Shown: in pieces, positions 12,132 to 23,420 of the stretch | Layout of the letters: every line of letters begins with the position of its first letter | How positions within the stretch are numbered: the first letter of the stretch is position 1 | Assembly: GCA_029959085.1 (NCBI GenBank) | Contig: JARWIR010000016.1 | Span: 6,493,441 to 6,557,440 of the forward strand | Direction of reading: 5' to 3' | From: Nemophila menziesii | Taxonomy: Eukaryota > Streptophyta > Magnoliopsida > Boraginales > Hydrophyllaceae | DNA length: 64,000 nucleotides | The notes under the pieces: model-generated | What the model was told of the DNA's origin: nothing | The model's input: the letters and a program-made list of their open reading frames with translations, nothing else | Databases searched by the model: none | Translations under genes and position numbers: made by a program

Positions 12132-13533
12132 TGATAGTCCTAGAGGGGGGTGAATAGGATTACTAATAAGATTAGTGCCTAATTAAAAATCTTTTGGACA
12201 ATTATATGTTTTAAAGAGAAACTTCTAAGTCAACTAATATATCAAACTCTTAAGGGATCATGCAATGGATAAGTTAGAGGTTTGATATAGAAGTTAAACA
12301 AGTAAATTGAAATTATATTCTCTTACTATGCTAGATGATCTAAGTTAGATAAACTAGATAATCAATATCACAATATTCATACTAGCATATTATCAAACAT
12401 ATAAAGTGCGAAAAATAAATAGTGTAGGATAGAAAGATACACAACGATATATAGTTGTTCGGTTTCCCTACATCCACTACCTAAGGAAGCCTCCTTAGGA
12501 TTTCAAGCTTTTCACTAAGCTCCCGTGTCTCTCTTAACCGGGTCGAGAACACAATAACCCTTACAACCTCTTCGATACCACGAAGGACAAACACTTGTGC
12601 TATCGCAACACAAGGACACCGAGTATACTCTCAATACTCAAATTCTCTCTTAATCTATCTATTACAAGAACTAGACTTAAGAGGATAAATACAAAAGTGT
12701 TTAAAGGGTGAAACAACTTTGCTAATGAATCTCCTAATGAGTAGATATAAAACTAAGCATGAAAGACTCCTTTTGAGTAGATAGAACTTTGTGGCTTATG
12801 AAATTAACTCCTTGAATGAGTGGATAACAACTTTGAAGCTCACTAAGAATGATTTTGACAATGTATAGCTCTTGACACCTTCTTGGATGATAACAATTAA
12901 GCCCTTTAGTGTTTATGGATAGAAGGTGTAGTTGTAGCCTTGAAAGACCTTCATTTTATAGCTGCAAAATGCTTCCAACGGTCATAAGGCTTGTGTCCAA
13001 CGGATCTATTAATATTCCCAACGGATATATGCCTTTTGTCTTCATTTTGCTGCAGAAAACCCTAACCTGCGGTGCACCGCGGGTCTTGTGCGGTGTACCG
13101 CATGAACTCTTGCTTAATTCACTTGCTTTCTGACGGACTAGCCTGCTCCGTGCCCTGGTCCGCACATCTGCGGTGTACCATACCCATAGTGCGGTGTACC
13201 GCACGAAAGGTCTAAAACACCTTTTAATGAGTATATCAATTACTACGATGCTCGGATAAGAAAACTTTCTTCACGAGAGTTGTAGAGAACATCATTCTAA
13301 GAAATTTTGTAGTTGATCACGAAAGCTAATTCTCAATTATAAGGTTAAAAGTATTTGTATGAAAATTAGCTTCTTAGGATATGACAATAGAGCTTTGATC
13401 TAAATGATAAAGATTGTGCTTTTTGATGAATTAGAGTGCAAGATAGAATGTATATAACAATAGTAATTAGCATACTAAACACAAGAGGATTTGTCACATT
13501 AAAACAACCTAATAGGGAGGCTATATGCCAACA
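12132..13533 (-). mobile_element. solo LTR of the SIRE-like element family
   Basis: The segment is the reverse complement of the 1,554-bp LTRs at 15.9 and 20.1 kb, somewhat diverged and shorter (1,402 bp). On the minus strand it begins TGTTGGCATATAGCC and ends CTAGGACTATCA. The 5-mer ATTTG flanks it exactly on both sides (12127-12131 and 13534-13538), and no PBS or internal region is present. It is therefore a solo LTR left by LTR-LTR recombination. It keeps the TATA box and the three CCAACGG boxes of the young copy. Confidence 0.93.
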
Positions 13534-13929
13534 ATTTGATAGAAGCATCCATGGTTTAAGACAAAGGTGCAAGCACATATATTCGCTTCACAGGGACGGA
13601 GACGTATTTTTATAGAACCATGGAGTATCGCGGCGAAGATATGATTTATTGTGGAGGTGAGATTTGTTTCCCATGTCAGAGATTTACCATGGAGCTAGGG
13701 TTTATTGTACACCATTAAAGCTTCCATGTGAGCATTGATAGAGTTCTCATGGAAACAAAAACAAAGTCTTAATGGATTTCGTGGAGATTTAATGGATTTT
13801 GAAGGCGGTTTCTTAAACGAAATCCATACATTTCTTCAAAAAGTTATAGATACTGAAGTTTAATCGAGGGTTTTTAATGAAAAAATTGTAATTTATTTCC
13901 TTTTAGATTTTTAAGCTTAGTTTTTGTGT
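13534..13929. other. noncoding stretch, nothing recognised
   Basis: Mixed-composition DNA with frames closed on all strands; no termini or domains seen. Confidence 0.4.
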
Positions 13930-14372
13930 TATTTTTCTTAAGTATGCTCCATAACAACGTACTCTGTGATTCATGGCCATACTCGGTGATTTTTCAAACA
14001 TATTTAATAATTTTTCGAATGTATTCAGTGATTTCAGAACATACTTAGTGACTTTTGAAACAAAGTCGTAATTTTTTTGGACGTACAAAATGATTCCATA
14101 ACATACTTAGTAATTTTTTGAACATACTCAATAATATTCTAATGTACTTAGTGATTCTATAACATAATCAATGGAATTTTGAACGTTTCGTGATTTTTTT
14201 GAACGCCCTTAGTGTTTTTTGAACATACTAAATGACTTTTTGAACATACTCAGAGATTTACTCAACATACTCGCATAGTTTCCAAGCATTACCAGAGACT
14301 CTCATACTTAAATACTTTCATACTCAAAGACTCTCATACCCATGGACTCTCATACTTAAAGATTCTATGAGT
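13930..14372. repeat. degenerate tandem repeat, about 30-bp unit
   Basis: Units built on 'GAACATACTCAGTGATTTTT' recur at about 30-bp steps, each diverged. From about 14298 the array changes to a shorter unit, GACTCTCATACTTAAA, repeated four or five times. The minus-strand ORF across it only translates the repeat. Confidence 0.65.
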
Positions 14373-14719
14373 CTGCTCTGACACCGGTGCCGGCATTGGT
14401 TGATGATCGGTTGTTGACGATAAACAGTGTTGGTGGTCAGTGTCTCACTAAGTTGCTGGTAAATGATTATTTGCTACTTGTTTTGTTTCTATATGGGTTT
14501 TGTTTTATTTGAGGGTAGTTTAGTATTCGACCAAACATAAAATATTTGTTGGTTTCTAATAAAATGATTTTTTTCCCATTCATCATTATTGACGATTAAA
14601 TTAGTCTTCAAGACTCGTTAGGTCATTAACCCTAATTTTGTTGGAGTAGCAGTATTTTAAAGTAATTTTCATTGATATTTATCCAAATCTCTAGTGATTT
14701 TTCGGTCAACAAGCATATT

Positions 14720-15912
14720 ACATAAAAATAAAACGTATATAAAAAGATTATCAACCGATACCAGAACGGTTACCAAGACCTGCCATAACTTTAGTTAAAT
14801 CGGTGATAGGAATCGTTGACCAATTATTCTAAAAGTAGTTATATCTAAGCTTCTAGCTAAGATATCAGCCTCTACATCTAGACCTAGAAACCCGTCAAAC
14901 AGATTAAAGGGCCTACAACGAGCAAACTCTTTAATCCTACGCATTAGAGGTTGTGCCCTGCAATTATATACAAATGAAGAGAGGCCTTGGGGAATCTCAA
15001 GGTGGTTTGCGCGAATCAAAATTGACCTATTACAAAAAAGTTCATGTTGCAACACATGCTTTGTAAACAATTGTCGCCTCACCTTCTATAGGGTTACTAC
15101 ACCAAAGTGCTTCCCAGTCACAAAAAATGTGATCACCTATCTCATCCTTACCAATGATTGTAATGCCGGTGGGATCAATTTCTGATGAGAAAAAAGCGTC
15201 ACTGAAGATATTCCAAATCTACTGAATAAGGAAAAAGGATATCATGTGAAGTAGTAACATAATCAGTCCCTTTGTCAATATATATGGGGTTGGCTTTCCT
15301 AAACATTCACCAATTGACTCTAAAGATTTCCTTCATTAAGTTATCGATTAAGATGATAATCGCTCCATAATTCCAAACTGAACCTTAACAAAACACTCCA
15401 TACGAGCAATCCAAATATTTCAAAAAATTATTAGTCCATGTTGTAATATTCTTTCTATCCCAAACTGAAGTCTTTCTAATCAAAAGAACATTCATGATTC
15501 AATCTCCCACCTCATAAAGAGTCTGATTCTTTAAGCTCGTTCTCATAAAAAAATCATCCTAAAATTCAAGATTGATTGGACATTCAAGGATAATATGGTC
15601 CACTATTTCAACCGGGTGATTAGAATTTACATCATGCGGAAGGAGTACATTTCTTCCTAAATAATGTGTCCCCACACGAAATGGAATTATCGGAGCACTT
15701 CTAAAAGAAAGATCGAATCTTTGTCGGTATTTTAGCATTCCAATAGTTTTACAAAAAGATGGATCTTTTGGCAAACCTGAAGAGGATGTCTCTTTCGATT
15801 TGAGCTTTGAGGTAAAGTATCACATGTTATCCAGTTTTTGTTGTGTAAATTTTTTTGGAAGAACGTGGACAAATGATTTTATCCTCGTCGTCAATTGCAT
15901 GAAGGTTGATAC
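14720..15912 (-). pseudogene. LINE A, 3' portion (zf-RVT and RNase H), decayed
   Basis: Minus-strand coding scraps continue the LINE interrupted by the LTR element. The scrap at 15559-15774 ends DHIILECPINLEF, which fits the His-x4-Cys end of a zf-RVT domain. The stretch at about 14795-15200 reads like an RNase H region: an EGEATIVYKAC scrap, then VEADILARS matching the usual 'N-x-x-AD-x-LAR' end. Stops and frameshifts separate the parts. The sequence stops abruptly at the GATAC duplication and resumes at 21,697. The 3' end near 14,720 is approximate; I saw no clear poly(A). Confidence 0.65.
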
Positions 15913-17466
15913 TGTTGGCATATAGCCTCCCTTAATAGGTTGTTTTAATGTGACAAATCCTCTTGTGTTTAGTGTGCTAACTACTATTGTTTTATACTTT
16001 CTATCTTGCACTCTAATTCATCTAATAGCACTTCTTTATCATTTAGATCAAAGCTTTATTGTTATATCTTATGAAACTAATTCTCATTCAAATACTTTTA
16101 ACCTTATCTTTGTGTACATTGAGAATTAGCTTTAGTGATCAACTACAAAGTTTATTAGAATGATGTTCTCTACAACTCTCGTGAAGAAAGTTTTCTGATC
16201 CGAGCATCGTAGTAAAAGATATACTCATTAAAAGGTGTTTTAGACCTTTGGCGCGGTACACCGGACCTTGGGTGCGGTACACCGCAGATGTGCGGATCAG
16301 GGCACGGAGCATGGCTAGCCCCGGACTAGAAAATGAGCAATAAGCGAAGCTTGGCGCGGTGCACCTCACCAACCCCGCGGTGCACCGCAGATTAGGGTTT
16401 CCTGCACAAAATGAAGACAAAAGCAATAGATCCGTTGGGGATATTAATATATCCGTTGGAGACAAATCATATGACCGTTGGGAGCATTTTGCAGCTATAA
16501 ATTGAAGGTCTTTCAAGGCTACAAACACACCTTCAACCCATATACACTTAGGGGCTTAATTGTTATCATCCAAGAAGGTGTCAAGAGCTTCATAGTTCAT
16601 ATCCACTCAATTAAGGAGTTAATCCAAGGAGCTATCAAAGTTAATCATCCAAGCTTGATCAAGAGCTTAAACCAATAAGCTTCAAAGTTATTATCAACTC
16701 AAGAGAAGTCTTAAGCTTATAGTTATATCATCTCTTTAGGAGTTTAGTTACAAAGCTTTTATAAGCACCCTTAAACACTTTTCCTTTCCTCTTAGTTCTT
16801 GTAATAGATTAAGAGAGTAGTGTGAGCATAGGTTGTATGCTTGGTTCCTTGTGTTGGTGATAACACAAGTGTATTTCCTTCGTGGTTTCGAAGAGATTGT
16901 CCTTCGTGTTATCGAAGAGGTTGTAAGGGTTATTGTGTTCTCGACCCGGTTAAGAGAGACACGGGAGCTTAGTGAAAAGCTTGAAATCCTAAGGAGGCTT
17001 CCTTAGGTAGTGGATGTAGGGAAACCGAACCACTATAAATCGTGTGTATCTTTCTATCCCTATGCTATTTACTTTCCGCACTTTATATGTTTGATAATAT
17101 GCTAGCATGAATATTGTGATATTGATTATCTAGTTTATCTAACATATTGTTATCTAGAGTAGTAAGAGATTAGAAATACTTTCCACACTATACATGTTTG
17201 ATTATATGCTTACTAGTATGAATATTGTGATTATGTTTATCTAGCTAATCAAACTATGATCTTCTAAGTTAGTAAAAGTTTGGATAATCGATTTACTTGT
17301 TTAACTTATATATCGAACCTCTAACTTATCCATTGCATGATCCCTTAAGTGTTTGATATATTAGTTGACTTAGAAGTTTTCTCTTAAACTTATAATTGTC
17401 CAAAAGATTTTTAATTAGGCATTAATCTTATTAGTAATCCTATTCACCCCCCCTCTAGGACTTTCA
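15913..17466 (+). repeat. 5' LTR (1,554 bp)
   Basis: Begins TGTTGGCATATAGCC and ends CTAGGACTTTCA, so it has TG...CA ends. The 3' LTR is the same length at a constant offset of 4,230, and I found no difference between them by eye, which points to a very recent insertion. Two small ORFs inside are products of LTR sequence, not genes. GC-rich near-palindromes of the GCGGTGCACCGC type lie at 16253-16388. Confidence 0.96.
16431..16502 (+). promoter_or_regulatory. LTR core promoter: three CCGTTGG boxes and TATA box
   Basis: CCGTTGG occurs at 16432-16438, 16453-16459 and 16475-16481, spaced 21 and 22 bp, followed by TATAAAT at 16496-16502. The third box with its flanks, TGACCGTTGGG (16472-16482), is the reverse complement of CCCAACGGTCA, which fits the plant mitosis-specific activator consensus YCYAACGGYYA. 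Transcription would begin roughly 30 bp after the TATA box, near 16,530, giving a U3 of about 0.6 kb. The same arrangement recurs in the 3' LTR (20661-20732) and in the solo LTR. Function is inferred from motif match only. Confidence 0.6.
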
Positions 17467-17468
17467 AT

Positions 17469-17480
17469 TGGTATCAGAGC
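17469..17480 (+). other. primer binding site, tRNA-Met type
   Basis: TGGTATCAGAGC, two bases after the 5' LTR end, is the usual PBS complementary to the 3' end of plant initiator tRNA-Met. Confidence 0.93.
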
Positions 17481-20128
17481 CTAACTCTACGTGAATAGCT
17501 TAACCGTTAGTAGAGTAAACGATTTGGAATTTAATCTTTTGGAAGTGTTGTTTTCTACACAACCTCCATTCTCTTTGTAGGTGATCGTTACTTTGCTTGG
17601 AGGAAACTAATGGAAGAATTAATATACGAAAGAACGCTCAAATCTCGAAAAAGGAAAATCCGGTGATTTCTTTTCTTTATCTCGTATATATACTTTGCGT
17701 TCCTCCTTATGGCTTGTGCTTATTATTATGAATTTGTTGTGATTTGATTAGTTGTGTTTATCATGTTTTATCTTGGGATATTATCTTGTGATTCTTATCA
17801 TTGTTTTAAATGTTATTAGTGTTATTGCATCTAATTCTCATGAATGATGTTTTTGCACTTTAGCTCTTAGAATTTTGGTAATTGCTTTTTAGTCCCCAAA
17901 ATTTTCAAAATTGCACTTTGACCCCTCATAGTTATTATATTCTCCAAAGTGTCATAGTTTGGACTTCATAATCTTTCACTTGTAAAATTTGCCATTTTAG
18001 TTCATATCTTTGAAAAATTGCATTTTTAGTCCCTACTATGTGAAATTGCTTTTTAGTCCCTCAACGATTATAAATTGCACTTTTTATTCTTACAAGTTTT
18101 TATATCTTTTTAAAAGTGACTATTGATTGATAAAAGGGAAAAAGATCAAAGATATTAGTTTACACTTTCAAATCTTAATTTATCTTTGATCACAAATTTG
18201 CATTTTCATATGGGTGAGTTTTTAAAGAAATTGTTTTTCAAAAATATTTTTCCGATAATCGTTTGCATTTTCCATAGCATTTCAAAAATGTTTTATGCAT
18301 AGTATTATGGGAATTCTATCCATTATTGGTCATTAACTCATTTGCATGAATTTGCTTTGCTTACTATCTTTATGATGTGCTTCATTATGTGCTTATATGG
18401 TTTATTCCCTATTGTGCTAATATCTTGTATAACTTGACCTTTTCATGCTTAAAATTGCTTAGTTTTTACATTGGGTCTCTTTGTACTTTTTAGAAAATAT
18501 AGGGGTATTTATGAAATAAACTGCTTTATGTGTTTTCGGGATTTCCACGTTGTATCTTTTCAAAACAAAAGCGTTTTTAGTTGTTTTAAAATATCTCTAT
18601 ACTATTGGGGTGTTTTCGTATTAACTTCGGGTGTTTATGCAAATTGCCTATTTTCAAAATCTCTCTTCTTACTCCTTTTGGTCGAGCTTTAGTGTGGTGC
18701 ACCGCAACAATGGTCCGGTACACCGCAATTCGGGGTTTATTGTTCTATCTTACTTTATGGTCCTTATTGGTTGAAAATATTGCATTGTGATCCCTATAGG
18801 TTGAAAAATATTGATTTTAGATCCCTATAGTTTGAACAAGTTGCATTTAGCTTTCTTATGCTTGAAAATTAGACCTAGGTCCCTATTGTCTTGAGAAAGT
18901 TATACTTAGGTCCTTGAAGGTTTTCAAAATTGCATTTAGTCCCTAAACATTTGAAAAATGCATTTTGACCCCCATACTTTTCAAAGTTTAAATTTTACCC
19001 CTAGATTTCTTAAAATCGGTTTCAAATTATTCTTATTGGGTGTTTTTAATATTCATATTATCCTACTTGGTCATTATTGTGGTTGTTTTGGTTTTTTAGT
19101 TGTTTATGCTTTGAATGCTTATGAATCCATGTTTTGGATATTTAGGATTTCATTGCTACTTGGTTAAATTTGGATGATTGGTTTAAGATGCTATGTGTTT
19201 AACTTGGATAATTGGTTATGTATGTATTGTTGAATGTTAGTTGCTTAAATTTTATGCTTCGGATATTATTTAAATGTGTTAATGTTGCTAACATTTTCCT
19301 TGATGATATAGGTACTATTGCATCATTCATCCTTGATCTTATTCTATATTGTTTTATAGTCCCTTTAGTTTGCTCAAATTAATCTTAGTTCTTCAAATGG
19401 TTGAAAATTGCATTTAGGTCCATTGAAGTTTTTCAAAATTGCGTTTAGTCCCTAAACTTTTGGAAAATACATCTTGACCCCTTTGCTTTTCAAAAATGAC
19501 AATTTACCCCATGATTTCTTAAAATTGATTCAAATATTCTTATTGGTGAAAAGGGGAGAAATTATTGGTCAAACTTTTCAAAATTGAAACAAACACTCTA
19601 TGCATTTCGGGAGGGGGAGTTTTTAGTAAATTATCTTTAAAAACTAAAATGCTTGATTAATTGTTTGCACTAATCGTTTATCTTATAATTGCACTAATCG
19701 TTGCGTTGTTAGAAAGCTTATAAGATGAAAACCTATCGATCAAGAAGTTGGTAAAATGTCTCCATCCCTTATCCTTTTCATGCTTTGCAATTGTTGATCT
19801 TTGTGCATCTCAAATTAAAATGTTTTAATTGCTCTTAAACCCTTGATCTCTCTATGTTATTTTTCAAAATCTATTCACTTGAGTTTTTAGCTCTTCTATG
19901 ATTATTTGTTTGATCTTATTTTATTATCCCGTCTTTTTGATGAAGACAAAGGGGGAGAAATATGTGCACTAAAACTTTCAAAATTGCACTTCTTAATACT
20001 CACAAATGCATTTCATATCTTATATTCATTTTTACTTAAATGCTTATTGTGAGGGGGAGCTAAATTTGATAAGAGCTTATACTTTCATATCATTCCTAAG
20101 GTGTTTTAGTGAAGGATTTGTCATCATC

Positions 20129-20140
20129 AAAAAGGGGGAG
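20129..20140 (+). other. polypurine tract
   Basis: AAAAAGGGGGAG lies two bases before the 3' LTR. Similar purine runs precede it at about 19548, 19610, 19950 and 20051, giving the multiple-PPT pattern of SIRE-type elements. Confidence 0.9.
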
Positions 20141-20142
20141 AT

Positions 20143-21696
20143 TGTTGGCATATAGCCTCCCTTAATAGGTTGTTTTAATGTGACAAATCCTCTTGTGTTT
20201 AGTGTGCTAACTACTATTGTTTTATACTTTCTATCTTGCACTCTAATTCATCTAATAGCACTTCTTTATCATTTAGATCAAAGCTTTATTGTTATATCTT
20301 ATGAAACTAATTCTCATTCAAATACTTTTAACCTTATCTTTGTGTACATTGAGAATTAGCTTTAGTGATCAACTACAAAGTTTATTAGAATGATGTTCTC
20401 TACAACTCTCGTGAAGAAAGTTTTCTGATCCGAGCATCGTAGTAAAAGATATACTCATTAAAAGGTGTTTTAGACCTTTGGCGCGGTACACCGGACCTTG
20501 GGTGCGGTACACCGCAGATGTGCGGATCAGGGCACGGAGCATGGCTAGCCCCGGACTAGAAAATGAGCAATAAGCGAAGCTTGGCGCGGTGCACCTCACC
20601 AACCCCGCGGTGCACCGCAGATTAGGGTTTCCTGCACAAAATGAAGACAAAAGCAATAGATCCGTTGGGGATATTAATATATCCGTTGGAGACAAATCAT
20701 ATGACCGTTGGGAGCATTTTGCAGCTATAAATTGAAGGTCTTTCAAGGCTACAAACACACCTTCAACCCATATACACTTAGGGGCTTAATTGTTATCATC
20801 CAAGAAGGTGTCAAGAGCTTCATAGTTCATATCCACTCAATTAAGGAGTTAATCCAAGGAGCTATCAAAGTTAATCATCCAAGCTTGATCAAGAGCTTAA
20901 ACCAATAAGCTTCAAAGTTATTATCAACTCAAGAGAAGTCTTAAGCTTATAGTTATATCATCTCTTTAGGAGTTTAGTTACAAAGCTTTTATAAGCACCC
21001 TTAAACACTTTTCCTTTCCTCTTAGTTCTTGTAATAGATTAAGAGAGTAGTGTGAGCATAGGTTGTATGCTTGGTTCCTTGTGTTGGTGATAACACAAGT
21101 GTATTTCCTTCGTGGTTTCGAAGAGATTGTCCTTCGTGTTATCGAAGAGGTTGTAAGGGTTATTGTGTTCTCGACCCGGTTAAGAGAGACACGGGAGCTT
21201 AGTGAAAAGCTTGAAATCCTAAGGAGGCTTCCTTAGGTAGTGGATGTAGGGAAACCGAACCACTATAAATCGTGTGTATCTTTCTATCCCTATGCTATTT
21301 ACTTTCCGCACTTTATATGTTTGATAATATGCTAGCATGAATATTGTGATATTGATTATCTAGTTTATCTAACATATTGTTATCTAGAGTAGTAAGAGAT
21401 TAGAAATACTTTCCACACTATACATGTTTGATTATATGCTTACTAGTATGAATATTGTGATTATGTTTATCTAGCTAATCAAACTATGATCTTCTAAGTT
21501 AGTAAAAGTTTGGATAATCGATTTACTTGTTTAACTTATATATCGAACCTCTAACTTATCCATTGCATGATCCCTTAAGTGTTTGATATATTAGTTGACT
21601 TAGAAGTTTTCTCTTAAACTTATAATTGTCCAAAAGATTTTTAATTAGGCATTAATCTTATTAGTAATCCTATTCACCCCCCCTCTAGGACTTTCA
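20143..21696 (+). repeat. 3' LTR (1,554 bp)
   Basis: Begins TGTTGGCATATAGCC directly after the polypurine tract and ends CTTTCA before the GATAC duplication. It matches the 5' LTR base for base as far as I compared, including the TATA box (20726-20732) and the CCGTTGG boxes. Confidence 0.96.
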
Positions 21697-22990
21697 GATA
21701 CCTTTGATCATCTCGACCATAGAGAATAAAATGGTCGATATTAGGTCCAAATTCCTAGTGCCCGATTCGGGAGAGATCGGTTTTTGAACCTTAGTGGCTG
21801 AAGAATTCTCAGGGCTAGTAATCGTGATGTGCGGTAGTAAACAATTGTCCTTCGAGATATTTGTATTGGCTCAATTTCTAATCTGCATGATACATCCCCA
21901 TGTAAGGATGTTCAATCCCTTCATAATGCTTGTCCAGACCCATGATCTTGATTTCTTAATTGACGTGTACCAAATTGAATGATTCGGGAAATAGATCCTT
22001 GTGAGGAATTCGAAAACCAAAGAGGTTAGATTATTGAGAAACCTCCATGTCATGATTACGATAAGTGAAAGATTCATAGCTTCCATATCCATAAAATCCA
22101 CACCTCCCAATATATTGCCTTAGAATCTTATCACATGTCCTCTAGTGAATCAGTATTCGTGCCCTAGACCCCACCAAAACCGTGCAAACCGGTTGTGGTA
22201 GATCCATTCAAAATATATTCGAGAATTTAATAGTAGACATTGAATAGTTTTGAATGGATTGAAAAATCAATTTTATAAAAACTTCCCTTACTACGTCAGA
22301 GAACAAAATTTCTTTCCAACATGTAGTCCGATTTACAAGTTTATCCTTCAATCATTGTAAAGTCTTAATTTTATTCTAGTTATGACTCATGAGGATTCCC
22401 AAATATCTATCAATCGAGTTAGAGCGCTGGATTCCCAAAAAATCAATGACATGATTGGCCAAAGCTGGGAGGAGGGGGGTACCCCTGCTAAAACCAAATT
22501 TTGATTTACCCAGGTTACGTATTTGTCCTTAGTCAATACAATATTCTTTAATAACCCATCTTAACGCATCAATTTCATCCTCCTTAATAGAAATGATTAA
22601 AATAGAGTTATCCGCAAAAAGAAGGTGGGATGGGGGTGGCCAACCTCTGGCCAGCTTGATCCCACAAATGGTGTCTTCCCCCATTTGAAAATTGATGAGG
22701 CCAACTAGAGTTTCAGTGATAAGACTAGACAAAGAGGGGGAGCAGGTCGTCTTGTCTAATACCATTTGATAGATATATATATTGTCGATCACATCTTCAT
22801 TGACAGTCAATTGGTATTTGACCGTGGTCACACATTTCAAAATCCACTTAATCCACACTTCATGAAAACCCATTTTGCGGAGCACTTTTTCCAAAAATTC
22901 TCAATTTCACGTGTTCATAGACTTTTGTTATGTCTGATTTAACAACCGTAAAATGTTGGTTAAACTTATGATTTTTCCTAAAAAAGAAGT
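21697..22990 (-). pseudogene. LINE A, reverse transcriptase portion, decayed
   Basis: Minus-strand scraps are those of a plant L1-type reverse transcriptase. The segment 22529-22894 reads VLRKMGFHEVWIKWILKC, then SHLLFADNSILI; the catalytic FADD box is thus changed to FADN. Upstream of it, across stops, is a VVKSDITKVYEHVKL stretch matching the 'D-x-x-KAYD-x-V-x-W' block. The segment 21871-22110 (MGGVDFMDMEAMNLSLI, then TWRFLNNLTSLV) matches the region after the RT. The DGD/RQGD block is lost and the 5' end breaks off near 22,990, so the copy is truncated and inactive. It continues on the far side of the LTR element at 15,912. Confidence 0.8.
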
Positions 22991-23412
22991 CGCCTATTAC
23001 ATACTAAAAAAAGAAATAAGCGAAAATAATCTTATTAAATTACACAATAGTTCCAATTCTTATACGAGAAAAATCATTCAGAATACCAACGAAAGATTTT
23101 ATCACTCTTGATGAGAAAAGATTTAAAAAGATGAAATTTTTACTTTTTGCAATTCAAAAACATCTTACTTTAATATAATATATCAAATCAATAAATATTT
23201 AATTATTATAAGATTTAGAAAGAATTTTGAGTGCTTGCCATAATATTTTTAAAAATACCTTAAATTTTGAACTTATTTACAATTCTAATTTATCACCCAT
23301 CCATTTTTAAGATGCAAACTTAATTTAATACTCTATATTAGTACAACACCTATTTCTTCATCGAGTAATAAAAATCAATTGTGGTATGTATCAAGTATTT
23401 GAAATTTAGATA
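22991..23412. other. AT-rich stretch, nothing recognised
   Basis: No ORF, terminal repeats or arrays seen between the LINE A break point and the hAT-like element. Confidence 0.5.
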
Positions 23413-23420
23413 CTTATTGG

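Larger units (their letters stand above)
15913..21696 (+). mobile_element. complete non-autonomous LTR retrotransposon, SIRE-like Copia
   Basis: A 5,784-bp element: 5' LTR 15913-17466, internal region 17467-20142, 3' LTR 20143-21696. The perfect 5-mer GATAC flanks it (15908-15912, 21697-21701). The PBS matches initiator tRNA-Met and the polypurine tract abuts the 3' LTR. Long LTRs, the tRNA-Met PBS and repeated AAAGGGGGAG motifs upstream of the 3' LTR are characters of the SIRE/Maximus lineage of Copia. The 2.7-kb internal region has no gag, protease, integrase, RT or RNase H; it is largely T-rich DNA with repeated 'TTTAGTCCCT...AAAATTGCA' phrases. It must have been mobilised in trans. It sits inside LINE A. 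Confidence 0.95.

Noticed and set aside
16139..16678. Paired 129- and 66-codon ORFs, repeated identically at 20369-20908
   Set aside because: They lie wholly inside the two LTRs, overlap the promoter and show no domain. They are identical only because the LTRs are identical.
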